From Bifidobacterium primatium (GTDB lineage: Bacteria > Actinomycetota > Actinomycetes > Actinomycetales > Bifidobacteriaceae): a DNA stretch of 64,000 bases. Below, in pieces: positions 36,655 to 45,471 of the stretch. Location of the stretch: assembly GCF_002802875.1 (NCBI RefSeq), contig NZ_PEBI01000001.1, forward strand, positions 955,830 to 1,019,829. The letters are read 5' to 3'. The notes below the pieces were generated by a model. That model had not been told where the DNA came from and did not search any database. It saw only the letters and a program-made list of their open reading frames with translations. The number at the start of each line of letters is the position of its first letter. Positions within the stretch are counted from its first letter, which is position 1. The position numbers and the translations under genes are program-made.

Positions 36655-37976
36655 ATGATTCAGCTTGTATGGGTACTGGTCGGCATCTGCCTGCTGGTGA
36701 TCCTGAATCTGAAATTCAAGATGCACAACATGCTGTCGCTGCTGCTGGTGGGTCTGTTCATCGCACTCACCGCCGGCATCCCGATCGACAAGATCATCAC
36801 GGCGGTGGAGACCGGCGTCGGCGGCATCTTTGGCAAACTGCCATCATCATCCTGTTCGGCGCCATCATCGGCAAGATCATGACCGACACCGGCGCCAGCC
36901 AGCGCATCGCCGACACCGTCATCGACAAGTGCGGCACCAGGTTCCTGCCGATCGGCCTGATGTTCATCGGCGTGATCTTCGGCATCGCCATGTTCTACGA
37001 GGTCGCCTTCCTGATCTCCGTGCCGCTCGTGCTCGCCGTGGCCAAGAAGGCCAAGGTGCCGTACATGAAGCTCGTCATCCCGATCGTCGTCGGCTGCACC
37101 ATGGGCCATTCGCTCTTCCCGCCGCAGCCCGGCCCGGTCGCGCTGGTCGCCGCGTTCGACGCCGACATCTCCAAGGTCTACATCTACGGCATCCTCGCCA
37201 TCATCCCCGCACTGCTGTGCGCCGGTCTGCTGCTGCCGAAGTTCCTGCCCGGCATCAAGGAGATCCCGCTGAACTCCATGCTCAAGCCGGCGCCCACCAT
37301 GCCCGAGGACCAGCTGCCGTCGTTCGCCGCCTCCATCTCCATCCCGCTCACCCCGGCCGTGGTGATGATCGCCTCGTCGGTCATCAAGGAGTTCTTCGGC
37401 GAGAAGACCACCGTGTACAAGGTGTTCGGATTCATCGGCTCCGCCGAGATCTCGATGCTGCTCGCCCTCTTCGCCGCGTTCTTCCTGCTCATGCACAGCA
37501 AGGGCCAGACCGTCGCCGACCTCACCCACAAGATGGAGGAGGCCATCGGCCAGGTGGGCAACGTGCTGATTGTGATCTGCTCCGGTGGCATCATCAAGGA
37601 GGTCATCATCGAGTCCGGTGCCGCCGACCACATCGTGCAGCTGGTCTCCTCCATCCCGGTCTCGCCGTTCATCATCGCGTGGATCATCACCGCCATCATC
37701 CGTGTGCTCACCGGTCAGGGCGCCGTGGCCGCCATCACCGCGGCCGGCATGGTCGCCCCGCTGGTCACCCAGTTCGGTCTCGACCCGGCGCTGATGGTCA
37801 TCTGCGTGGCCTGCGGTTCGAACACCATCACGCTGATGTACGACGGCGGCTTCCTGCTGTTCAAGGAGACGTTCGGCATCTCGATGAAGGACACGTTCAA
37901 GACCTGGGGCCTGCTGGAGCTCATCAACTCCGTGGTCGGCCTGCTGGCCGTGCTGGTCATCGACCTCTTCGTCTGA
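36655..37976 (+). pseudogene. GntP-family gluconate/sugar-acid transporter, interrupted by a one-base frameshift
   Basis: Together the two frames make a normal 440-residue GntP-type proton symporter for gluconate-like acids. The first frame (36655 to 36840) gives IQLVWVLVGICLLVI and ends in GVGGIFGKL. The second, from base 36840, continues AIIILFGAIIGKIM and runs intact to NSVVGLLAVLVIDLF. Reading through in the first frame hits a stop at 36882. A single missing G (CTG-GCC reduced to CTGCC at 36838-36842) explains everything. All other features look functional, including the GAGGGG ribosome-binding site. It is either a recent inactivation, an on/off variant or a sequencing error. Confidence 0.85.
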
Positions 37977-37998
37977 TTAGCGTGATTTCCATATGACC

Positions 37999-38069
37999 GT
38001 GTGCGGCCTGTGCCGCACACAAGGTCGGTATTGGGAGCCTCGACTTCGCGACTGCGAGTCGGGGCTCCC
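37999..38069 (+). terminator. Two hairpins after the GntP gene
   Basis: GTGTGCGGC/GCCGCACAC (37999-38020) is followed by a 13-bp stem GGGAGCCTCGACT/AGTCGGGGCTCCC (38033-38069) with one G-T pair. Neither has a T run, so termination strength is uncertain. Confidence 0.55.
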
Positions 38070-38156
38070 GTCGTATGCGCCGCCGATGGCATCTGGACCG
38101 TTCACTCTTTTTGGTGCCTTTGAAAAAGTGAATCATGAAACCGCCGGCAACATTGC

Positions 38157-38185
38157 TGGACATGGTTGGTCCGCCGTCCTATAGT
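38157..38185 (+). promoter_or_regulatory. Promoter of the Ldh-family gene
   Basis: A -35 element TGGACA (38157-38162) and a -10 element TATAGT (38180-38185) are spaced by 17 bases and directly abut the operator at 38186. Confidence 0.65.
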
Positions 38186-38215
38186 CATATCCAACCGATA
38201 TATCGGTTGGATATG
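38186..38215. promoter_or_regulatory. 30-bp perfect palindromic operator
   Basis: The half-site CATATCCAACCGATA is followed by its exact complement. It starts at the first base after the -10 element, so a bound repressor would block initiation. The likely partner is the GntR regulator encoded at 39552, but the half-site CCAACCG is also present in the TetR-linked site at 42769. Confidence 0.85.
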
Positions 38216-38258
38216 GTAATGGATCAGTCGATGATTCACGCTTTCAAGGAGGAAGGCA

Positions 38259-39482
38259 ATGGTCGCCACGGTCATGGATGTGAAGCAGGGTGCAGTCATG
38301 GAGTCGGATGCGGCAGCGAAACCGGCCGAAGTCACGAAGCCAAAAATGAACGTCACCGTGCAGTCGAATATCGGCGACGGGCCGGCCGAGGCCGCCGCCG
38401 ACCGCCACCGTTATGACGCGGCAGCGCTCAGGGACCTCACCAGCAGGATTGCCCAGGGCTACGGGTTGAGCGAACATGACGGCGACATCGTGGCCGATGT
38501 GCTTTCGTTCGCCGACACCCACGGCATCGACTCGCATGGCCTGCAGCGCTTCCAGCTCTACGATGCCCAGATGGGCAACAAAATCGACCCGACCGCCGAG
38601 GCCGAGGTCGTCGTCGATACGCCGGTGAGCACCGTCATCGACGGTCATCGGCGCATGGGCCAGGTCACCGGCCGTCAGGCGATGGACATGACCATCGCCA
38701 AAGCCAAGAAGACCGGCATGGCCATCGCCGCCGTCCGCCACTCCTGCCATTACGGCGCCGCCGGATACTACGCTAACCTCGCCGCCGAGCAGGGGCTCAT
38801 CGGATTCTCGGTCACGAACACCGAGCCGGCCGTCTACCCGCTGTACGCCAATGATGTGTGGCTGGGCACCAACCCCATTGCCTGCGCGATACCGACGAAA
38901 CCGCACACGTTCTTCTTCGACGCCAGCACGTCGGTCGTGGCCTATGGCAAGGTCGAGCTGTATTCCAAGCAGCGCAAGGACACCCCGGCCGCGTGGGTCG
39001 TCGATCCGAACAACGAGCCGATCTACGACTCCACGGACGCCCTCGGCCGACTCATGCGCTATAACAACGAGGCCGGTCTGCTCGCCACCGGAGGCAACAG
39101 CGAATACACGGGCGGCCACAAGGGCTACGGATTCTCGGTGCTCGTGGAGTTCTTCTCCGGCATCGTCTCGCAGGGCGCCACCACCGACCGCACCGCAGTA
39201 GGCGATCCGGTCGAAGGCATTAGCCACGGATTCATGGCCATCGACCCGAGAATCTTCGGCGACGCCGACACCATCCTCAGGAACTTCTCCGACTACCTCG
39301 ACAAGATCCGCAACCTGCACGCCGTGCCCGGCAAACGCATCTACGTGCACGGCGACAAGGAGGCCGAGGCATACGAGAATCGCATCGCCAACGGCGTGCC
39401 GCTGTATTACAAGACCGTCGAGGAACTGCGCGGCATCTGCGACAAGCTCGGCATCTCCTACGTCGGCGTGCTCGACCACTGA
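38259..39482 (+). CDS. Ldh-family NAD(P)-dependent 2-hydroxyacid dehydrogenase
   Basis: A 407-residue member of the malate/L-lactate/ureidoglycolate/2,3-diketogulonate reductase family, unrelated to classical lactate dehydrogenase. The conserved DTHGIDSHGLQRFQLY, RHSCHYGAAGYY, TNTEPAVYPLYA and GHKGYGFSVLVEF segments are present. The first 45 residues are a non-conserved extension; an internal start is possible, but AAGGAGGAAGG sits just before ATG 38259. With a GntP transporter upstream and a GntR gene downstream, a role in oxidised-sugar or 2-keto acid metabolism is likely; the exact substrate is unknown. Confidence 0.88.
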   Translation: MVATVMDVKQGAVMESDAAAKPAEVTKPKMNVTVQSNIGDGPAEAAADRHRYDAAALRDLTSRIAQGYGLSEHDGDIVADVLSFADTHGIDSHGLQRFQLYDAQMGNKIDPTAEAEVVVDTPVSTVIDGHRRMGQVTGRQAMDMTIAKAKKTGMAIAAVRHSCHYGAAGYYANLAAEQGLIGFSVTNTEPAVYPLYANDVWLGTNPIACAIPTKPHTFFFDASTSVVAYGKVELYSKQRKDTPAAWVVDPNNEPIYDSTDALGRLMRYNNEAGLLATGGNSEYTGGHKGYGFSVLVEFFSGIVSQGATTDRTAVGDPVEGISHGFMAIDPRIFGDADTILRNFSDYLDKIRNLHAVPGKRIYVHGDKEAEAYENRIANGVPLYYKTVEELRGICDKLGISYVGVLDH

Positions 39483-39551
39483 GTCGACCGGGTTCGGAAC
39501 AGCGGTCCGTATACTGGGAAGCCGAAATCTCCCTCAGGTAAAGGCGGCGGC

Positions 39552-40208
39552 ATGCTAAGCAAACGAGATCAGGCGTATCGGTATCTGCGCGAACAGATCG
39601 TATCGTGCCGTATCAAGCCGGGCGATCCCCTTGATGAAAAGCAGGCCGCCGAGGAGCTGGGATTCAGTCGCATGCCGGTGCGCGAGGCCGTGAACAAGCT
39701 GGCCGAAGAACATCTGGTCACCGTGTTCCCCTCGCGCGGCGTCATCGTCAGTCCTATCTCGTCGTCCGATTATCAGGAGATGCTCGACATCCGGTTGCTT
39801 ATCGAACCGTATCTGCTGCATCGCGCCTGGCCGTCGCTGGCCACCGGTGACCTTCGGGAGTTCCGTGCGGTGATGATGGAACGGCTTGATAATTCGGAAT
39901 TGGAGACCGACTCCCCCGCCGACGACTTCGACTACCGTTTTCATATGTATTTCGCCGAGCGTTCCGGCAGTCGCTATCTCATCTCGCTGATGAACATGAT
40001 AATGACGCAGAGCCAGCGTATCCGCTTCTTCTCCGCGGTGGCGCCGCAGCGTACGCTCGACTCGTATCACGAGCATGTGGCGATCATCGACGCCGTGCTC
40101 GCCGGTGACGAGGCCGCTGCGGCCGCGGCCATCCGCGAACACTTGGACAATACGCGCGAAGGATATCTGCGCATCTCGCGCGCCCGTGAGGACTTCTTCC
40201 GCTCGTAG
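39552..40208 (+). CDS. GntR-family regulator, FCD subfamily
   Basis: A 218-residue regulator. The winged-helix N-terminus (YLREQIVSCRIKPGDPLDEK, then RMPVREAVNKLAEEHLV) is followed by an all-helical FCD ligand domain (SDYQEMLDIRLLIEPYLLHR; metal-site His in FHMYFAE; YHEHVAIIDAVLAGD). FCD members often sense small carboxylic acids. It lies 69 bases downstream of the Ldh-family gene, same strand, and is the natural candidate for the palindrome at 38186-38215. Confidence 0.92.
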   Translation: MLSKRDQAYRYLREQIVSCRIKPGDPLDEKQAAEELGFSRMPVREAVNKLAEEHLVTVFPSRGVIVSPISSSDYQEMLDIRLLIEPYLLHRAWPSLATGDLREFRAVMMERLDNSELETDSPADDFDYRFHMYFAERSGSRYLISLMNMIMTQSQRIRFFSAVAPQRTLDSYHEHVAIIDAVLAGDEAAAAAAIREHLDNTREGYLRISRAREDFFRS

Positions 40209-40366
40209 GTTGGCCTTCGCCGCTCGTGGGCCGCAGTGTGTGAGCGTGGGCTGTAACGTCCATTTGTGTGTCTGCCGTGCCGGAGCATACGCGAGACGGC
40301 CGAGCGGCCGTGACGGACGACGTAATAGACTGATGCCGTTTATGTCGTTCGGAACGGGAGAAGACG

Positions 40367-41074
40367 ATGACCTATATGCAGGCGTTGCTGGGATTCGCGC
40401 TGGTGGCGGGGTCGATGGCCCTGGTGCCTGGGCTCGACATGATGATGGTGCTGCACGAGACCATCAATACCTCGCGGCGTCGCGGCATCGCCGCCGCGTG
40501 GGGCATATCGTGCGGCGTGCTGGTATGGGCGGTCGCCGCCGCCGTCGGCCTGGCGGCGCTTATCAACGCGTTCCCCATGGCCTACGACGCGATTCGCGTG
40601 GTGGGTGGCCTGTATCTGTTCTATCTGGCGTTCAGCATGGCGCGGAAGAAGAAGTCGAATTCCGATGACATGATCGTCAAGGAGATTGACACCGATGCCG
40701 ACGCTCGTCATCGTGCAAATGTTTCACGTGAAACGTCGCTGCGCGAGTCGCCGACGTTCGGCGACTGCGCACAGTCGTTCTTCCGCGGCTTCCTCACCGA
40801 CTTCTTCAATCCGAAGATCGGCGTGTTCTATATCGCCATCATCCCCCAGTTCCTGGTTTCCGGCGTCAGCAACCTGCAGATGGGCGTCTCCCTTGGACTC
40901 ATCCATTTCGTCGAAAGCATCCTGGTGCTCACGACGGTGTCCTATGCCGCAGCGTTCTTCGCCGGCCGACTGCGCAATGAACGTTCGCAGCGCATCCTCG
41001 GTCTGGTTTCCGGTGCCATCATGGCGGTGCTCGGCGGTGTGACCATCGCCGACGTGGTGAAGAGCCGGCTCTAG
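40367..41074 (+). CDS. LysE/RhtB-family exporter
   Basis: A 235-residue membrane protein with six predicted helices, opening TYMQALLGFALVAGSMALVP followed by GLDMMMVLHETI, the conserved family start (PGP/PGL-D). A hydrophilic cytoplasmic loop of about 45 residues (MARKKKSNSDDMI onward) includes codons for ANVSRETS that form a parS-like site. The family exports amino acids and related small molecules; substrate unknown. GGGAG precedes the ATG. A strong terminator follows. Confidence 0.88.
   Translation: MTYMQALLGFALVAGSMALVPGLDMMMVLHETINTSRRRGIAAAWGISCGVLVWAVAAAVGLAALINAFPMAYDAIRVVGGLYLFYLAFSMARKKKSNSDDMIVKEIDTDADARHRANVSRETSLRESPTFGDCAQSFFRGFLTDFFNPKIGVFYIAIIPQFLVSGVSNLQMGVSLGLIHFVESILVLTTVSYAAAFFAGRLRNERSQRILGLVSGAIMAVLGGVTIADVVKSRL
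40720..40735. other. parS-like site 4, inside the LysE-family gene
   Basis: TGTTTCACGTGAAACG matches parS at 15 of 16 positions and is entirely coding sequence. Confidence 0.8.
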
Positions 41075-41112
41075 TCGGCATCGAATCCGCACAGAGACGA
41101 ATCCGTACAGAG

Positions 41113-41152
41113 AAGGGCGGTTCGGAAGCGAAAACTTCCGAACCGCCCTTCG
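41113..41152. terminator. Bidirectional terminator between the LysE-family gene and cdd
   Basis: A perfect 17-bp stem GAAGGGCGGTTCGGAAG with its complement and a CGAAAA loop lies between converging genes. Confidence 0.9.
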
Positions 41153-41191
41153 TGTTGGCATGTGTGACGCCGGCATGATGCCGGCGAAGCG

Positions 41192-41641
41192 TCACTTGCC
41201 GCCGAATGCGCCGCCGAAGGGGTCGTCGGTGTCGAAGACCGGCTTCTCGGTGAGCGGATACAGTTCGTCAAGCGTGTAGGACTTGTATTCGGTCGGGCTC
41301 TTGGCAAGGATGATTTCGAAGTCGCGCTCGCAGAATTCGCAGAGGAATTCCCGGCACATGCCGCACGGCGAGCAGAACGACGTCAACGGGCCCTTCGCTC
41401 CCCCGACCACGACGATGCGGGTGAACTCATGGTGGCCTTCGGAGACGGCCTTGGCGCAGGCGGTGCGCTCGGCGCAGATGGTCGGCGCGAAGCCCATGTT
41501 CTCGATGTTGCAGCCGGTGTACACCGTGCCGTCGGTCGCCTCAAGCGCGGCGCCGACGCAGAAGTGCGAATACGGCGAATAGGAACGCTCGCGCGCCTCG
41601 ATGGCCTTGGTGATGAGTTCCTCGATGGAAATCGTGCTCAT
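41192..41641 (-). CDS. cdd: Cytidine deaminase
   Basis: A 149-residue zinc enzyme converting cytidine or deoxycytidine to the uridine form in pyrimidine salvage. The catalytic CAERTACAKAV and the zinc-binding CSPCGMCREF motifs are complete, and the substrate segment YSPYSHFCVGAAL is near the N-terminus. The C-terminal 20 residues extend the core (DTDDPFGGAFGGK). The length fits the tetrameric class with a small extension. Confidence 0.95.
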   Translation of the reverse strand: MSTISIEELITKAIEARERSYSPYSHFCVGAALEATDGTVYTGCNIENMGFAPTICAERTACAKAVSEGHHEFTRIVVVGGAKGPLTSFCSPCGMCREFLCEFCERDFEIILAKSPTEYKSYTLDELYPLTEKPVFDTDDPFGGAFGGK

Positions 41642-41715
41642 GTCATGCTCCTTCGCAGATGTGTTGCCGTGTCGTTCGGGCGATGTCCGTATGATGCGAT
41701 GGCTGTCGCATTCGA

Positions 41716-41731
41716 TGTTTCACGTGAAACA
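41716..41731. other. parS site 5 (perfect)
   Basis: TGTTTCACGTGAAACA is the exact consensus, inside a 22-bp palindrome (41713-41734) in the non-coding region upstream of cdd. The rest of 41735-41960 shows no gene. Confidence 0.93.
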
Positions 41732-41960
41732 TCGCTGGTTTCGCGGGGTATGACGCCGCCGATCGGACCGTGTCGAATCATCGTCGAATCCACGCCCATT
41801 GTAGGTGTCGTGCGTTTTCGTGAAACGCTGCTCCTGTCCAAACTGAACAAAATTGCAGTATGACGCCGGCCGGCCATGAACGAATATGACGCAGATGCGG
41901 CCTTCCGAATCGGCCTGAATCGGCCTGATACGCCCGAGAGCGCCCGGATTCACCCGAGGT

Positions 41961-42581
41961 CTACCGGTATCCCTCCCACATCGGCAGCGGGAACAGCGCG
42001 TCCTCGCAGCGGGCCCACATCTTCTGGAAATCCTGACCGGGGGTGCGCAGCCAGCGCAGCTGGGCGCCGTCCATCATGCTGAATCCGGCCAGCAGCATCT
42101 CCGCCGGATCGACGCCGTCGGGAACCGCCCAGTGGATGTTCAGCGCCTGCTCCACCCCGTCGCGCTCGCGCTGTGCGAAGTAGTCGTGCGCCGGATGGTT
42201 CGGGTCCAGCGCCTCCGCGCTCAGCGTGGAGAACATATGCACCAGCTTCGGTCGCCGGACGTTGATGGCCACGTTCTCGCGGAACATCTCGGCGAGCAGC
42301 GGCCTCGGCCTCGATGCGCACGAGCGCAGCAGCTCGTTGGTCTCCTGATCGTACATATCCGCCAGCACCATCTTCAGCAGCCCCTCCTTGCTGCCGACGT
42401 AATGCAGCACGCCGGCCTTGGTCAGGTCGACCTCGGTGGCGATCTTCTGGATGGAGGTGCCGTAATAGCCCAACGTGCCGAAGTACTCGACGGCCGCGTC
42501 GAGGATGCGCTCGCGCCGTTCCGGGTCGCGAACGGAGCCTCGTGAGCGCGTGCCGCGTGTGGTTCGAGTGGTTGTGGCCAT
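41961..42581 (-). CDS. TetR-family regulator
   Basis: A 206-residue regulator. The N-terminal TetR helix-turn-helix is clear: RERILDAAVEYFGTLGYYGT followed by SIQKIATEVDLTKAGVLHYV and GSKEGLLKMVL. The C-terminal ligand domain is generic. The ATG at 42581 is preceded by GAGG; a longer frame begins at 42641. It is divergent from the GH3 gene at 42920, and near-identical candidate operators lie on both sides of the shared gap, pointing to control of the glucosidases and itself. Confidence 0.9.
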   Translation of the reverse strand: MATTTRTTRGTRSRGSVRDPERRERILDAAVEYFGTLGYYGTSIQKIATEVDLTKAGVLHYVGSKEGLLKMVLADMYDQETNELLRSCASRPRPLLAEMFRENVAINVRRPKLVHMFSTLSAEALDPNHPAHDYFAQRERDGVEQALNIHWAVPDGVDPAEMLLAGFSMMDGAQLRWLRTPGQDFQKMWARCEDALFPLPMWEGYR

Positions 42582-42654
42582 GATGTCCCTCATCCTTCCC
42601 TGACGTTTCCCGTCGTGGTCCTGCCATAGGTGCCGTCTCATCCATCATAGTCAA

Positions 42655-42670
42655 TACCGTCCGGTCGGTA
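42655..42670. promoter_or_regulatory. Candidate TetR operator 1 (tetR side)
   Basis: TACCGTCCGGTCGGTA is an imperfect palindrome 74 bases upstream of tetR. It shares TACC-xx-CCGGTCGGT with the site at 42769. Confidence 0.65.
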
Positions 42671-42768
42671 GGCGTGGCGGCGGGCAGGGGTGCATGGGCA
42701 GTCATCCCCGGTATTCGAACGATATCCGTCCGTTGTGTGTGTCGTGGCGAAAGTGGTGGTAAGTTATT

Positions 42769-42786
42769 TACCAACCGGTCGGTTGT
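42769..42786. promoter_or_regulatory. Candidate TetR operator 2 (glucosidase side)
   Basis: TACCAACCGGTCGGTTGT contains the inverted repeat CAACCG-GT-CGGTTG, about 135 bases before the first GH3 gene. Confidence 0.7.
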
Positions 42787-42919
42787 GATTTCGTCGATGA
42801 ACATCATGACCGCTCGCAAAATCGTCAATCAACCAACACGACCATAACCATGACGCGGGGCACGGAAGCCCCGGCCGTGCGGAACGAACCGCAACGGCAA
42901 CGTCGGAAAGCGAGAACCA

Positions 42920-45232
42920 ATGAGCGAGAACACCAACGCCGCAGCCAACGCCGCAAGCCCCGACACCTTCACGGCCGGCACCGCCGCGACCCCCTCCTAC
43001 CCCGGCGTGAAGGACCTCACCCTCGAGGAGAAGGCCGGCCTCACCTCGGGCGGCGACGCCTGGCATCTGCAGGGCGTCGAAAACAAGGGCATCCCCGGCT
43101 ACATGATCACCGACGGTCCCCACGGCCTGCGCAAGTCGCTCGCCACCGACACCGGCGACACCAACCTCGACGATTCCGTGCCCGCCACCTGCTTCCCGCC
43201 CGCCGCCGGCCTCGCCAGCTCGTGGAACCCGGCGCTGGCCGTCAGGGTCGGCGAGGCCATGGGCGAGGAATGCGTGCAGGAGAAGGTCGCCGTCATCCTC
43301 GGCCCCGGCGTCAACATCAAGCGCAACCCGCTTGGCGGCCGCTGCTTCGAATACTGGTCCGAAGACCCGTACCTGGCCGGCCACGAGGCCGTCGGCATCG
43401 TCGAAGGCGTGCAGTCCAAGGGCGTGGGCACCTCGCTCAAGCACTTCGCCGCCAACAACCAGGAGACCGACCGTCTGCGCATCTCCGCCCGCATCTCGCC
43501 GCGCGCCCTGCGCGAGATCTACTTCCCCGCATTCGAGCACATCGTCAAAGCCGCCCAGCCATGGACCATCATGTGCTCCTACAACCAGATCAACGGCGTG
43601 CACTCCGCACAGAACCACTGGCTGCTCACCGACGTGCTGCGCGACGAATGGGGCTTCAAGGGCATCGTGATGAGCGACTGGGGCGCCGACCACGACCGCG
43701 TGGCATCGCTCAACGCCGGCCTCAACCTCGAAATGCCGCCGAGCTTCACCGACGACGAGATCGTCTACGCCGCACGCGACGGCCGTATCCAGCCCGCCCA
43801 GCTCGACCGCATGGCGCAGGGCATGATCGACCTGGTCAACAAGGCCCGCCCGGCCATGAGCCAGAACGACTACCGCTACGACGTCGACGCCCACGACGAG
43901 GTCGCCCACCAGGCCGCCGTCGAATCCATCGTCATGCTCAAGAACGACGACGCCATCCTCCCCCTCGCCGCCGACGCCAAGGTGGCCGTAATCGGAGAAT
44001 TCGCCCGCACCCCGCGCTATCAGGGCGGCGGCTCCTCGCACATCACCCCCACGAAGATGACCGGCTTCCTCGACACCCTCGCCCAGCGCGGCATCGACGC
44101 CACCTTCGCCCCCGGCTTCACCTTCGCCGACGAGCCGCAGAGCCAGGCCCTCACCGACGAGGCCGTCGCCGCCGCGAAGTCCAACGACGTCGTACTGCTG
44201 TTCCTCGGCCTGCCCGAGGCGGCCGAGTCCGAAGGCTTCGACCGCGAATCGCTCGACATCCCCGCCAAGCAGATCGCCCTGCTCGAGGCCGTCGCCGCCG
44301 CGAACGAGAACGTCGTCGTGGTCCTCTCCAACGGCTCCGTCGTCTCCGTCGCACCCTGGCGCGACCGGGCCAAGGGCATCCTCGAATCGTGGCTGCTCGG
44401 CCAGGCCGGCGGCCCCGCGCTCGCCGACGTCATCTTCGGCGAGCAGAGCCCGTCCGGCAAGCTCGCGCAATCCATCCCGATGAGCATTTTCGACGATCCG
44501 ACCATGATGAACTGGCCCGGCGAGGAAGGCCACGTCGACTACGGCGAAGGCGTGTTCGTCGGCTACCGCTACTACGACACCTACGACAAGCCGGTCGCCT
44601 ACCCGTTCGGCTACGGACTGAGCTACGCCACGTTCGCGATCGCCGACGTCGCCGTGACGAAGTCCGGCGCGAACACGGCCCATGTCTCCGCCACCGTGAC
44701 CAACACGTCCGACGTCGACGGCGCCGAGGTCGTGCAGGTGTACGTCGCGCCCGGCAAGGCCGACGTCGCCCGTCCCCGCCACGAGCTCAAGGGCTTCGAG
44801 AAGGTGTTCCTCAAGGCCGGCGAATCCACGACCGTCGGGTTCGACCTCGACGAGCGCGCCTTCGCCTACTGGTCCGAGACGTTCGACGACTGGCACGTCG
44901 AAGCCGGCGAATACACGGTCGAAGTCGGCGTCAGCTCGCGCGACATCGTCGCCTCCGGCGTCGTCGCGCTCGACGGCGACGGCAAGGCGAAGCCGCTGAC
45001 CGAATGGTCCACGTACGGCGAATGGCAGGACGATCCCGTCGGCGCGAAGATCGTCGCCGACATGGAGGCGCGCGGCAGGGCCGGTACGCTCCCCCGGCTG
45101 CCCGACACCGACATCGTGCGCGTGTTCCTCAAGACCCTGCCCATCAATTCGATGCCGATGATCAAGAGCGACGGCGGCAAGGAGCTCACCGCCTTCCTGC
45201 TCGACGAATACGCCAAGGCGACGGCGAGGTAA
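42920..45232 (+). CDS. GH3 beta-glucosidase (770 aa)
   Basis: Cytoplasmic glycoside hydrolase family 3 enzyme without a signal peptide. The N-terminal barrel domain carries ITDGPHGLR, NIKRNPLGGRCFEYWSEDP, LKHFAANNQETDR and the nucleophile Asp253 in GIVMSDWGADHD. A C-terminal GH3 sandwich (VVLLFLGLPEAAESEGFDRE) and a fibronectin-III-like domain (TNTSDVDGAEVVQVYVAP) follow. This is the bacterial beta-glucosidase layout for beta-linked plant oligosaccharides or glycosides; exact specificity is unknown. GGAAAGCGAG precedes the ATG. Divergent from tetR and ended by a strong hairpin. Confidence 0.93.
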   Translation: MSENTNAAANAASPDTFTAGTAATPSYPGVKDLTLEEKAGLTSGGDAWHLQGVENKGIPGYMITDGPHGLRKSLATDTGDTNLDDSVPATCFPPAAGLASSWNPALAVRVGEAMGEECVQEKVAVILGPGVNIKRNPLGGRCFEYWSEDPYLAGHEAVGIVEGVQSKGVGTSLKHFAANNQETDRLRISARISPRALREIYFPAFEHIVKAAQPWTIMCSYNQINGVHSAQNHWLLTDVLRDEWGFKGIVMSDWGADHDRVASLNAGLNLEMPPSFTDDEIVYAARDGRIQPAQLDRMAQGMIDLVNKARPAMSQNDYRYDVDAHDEVAHQAAVESIVMLKNDDAILPLAADAKVAVIGEFARTPRYQGGGSSHITPTKMTGFLDTLAQRGIDATFAPGFTFADEPQSQALTDEAVAAAKSNDVVLLFLGLPEAAESEGFDRESLDIPAKQIALLEAVAAANENVVVVLSNGSVVSVAPWRDRAKGILESWLLGQAGGPALADVIFGEQSPSGKLAQSIPMSIFDDPTMMNWPGEEGHVDYGEGVFVGYRYYDTYDKPVAYPFGYGLSYATFAIADVAVTKSGANTAHVSATVTNTSDVDGAEVVQVYVAPGKADVARPRHELKGFEKVFLKAGESTTVGFDLDERAFAYWSETFDDWHVEAGEYTVEVGVSSRDIVASGVVALDGDGKAKPLTEWSTYGEWQDDPVGAKIVADMEARGRAGTLPRLPDTDIVRVFLKTLPINSMPMIKSDGGKELTAFLLDEYAKATAR

Positions 45233-45250
45233 TCGATCGGCAAAACCATC

Positions 45251-45312
45251 ATCCAACCCCCGATTCCGCGGCCGCGCATCGCGCGGACGACGCGAAAAAT
45301 CGGGGGTTGGAT
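45251..45312 (+). terminator. Hairpin between the two GH3 genes
   Basis: A 15-bp perfect stem, ATCCAACCCCCGATT and its complement, encloses 32 bases that contain a further GC-rich stem. It is followed by TACTGTATT. Confidence 0.8.
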
Positions 45313-45471
45313 TACTGTATTCAGGAGGGTATCGGCGCTCGGACAGGTCGCGTTCAGCAAGATGGGCGACAATCGACGTCGACCGAACGACGAGCGACGT
45401 CGGACGACGGGCAACACGACGTGCGACGGCAACGACGGATGACATACGACAGACAAGGAAAGGCGAACGGC

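Noticed and set aside
41811-41825. Further parS-like site (CGTTTTCGTGAAACG)
   Set aside because: The central CACGTG is broken, so ParB recognition is unlikely.
42764-45445. 893-codon minus-strand open frame opposite the first GH3 gene
   Set aside because: It mirrors the GH3 frame and has low-complexity Gly/Val/Asp composition; not a gene.
42850-45471. Plus-strand extension of the second GH3 frame across the first GH3 gene
   Set aside because: The long frame is open only because of GC bias; its first 870 codons are Arg/Pro-rich and overlap a genuine gene in another frame. The real start is near 45472.
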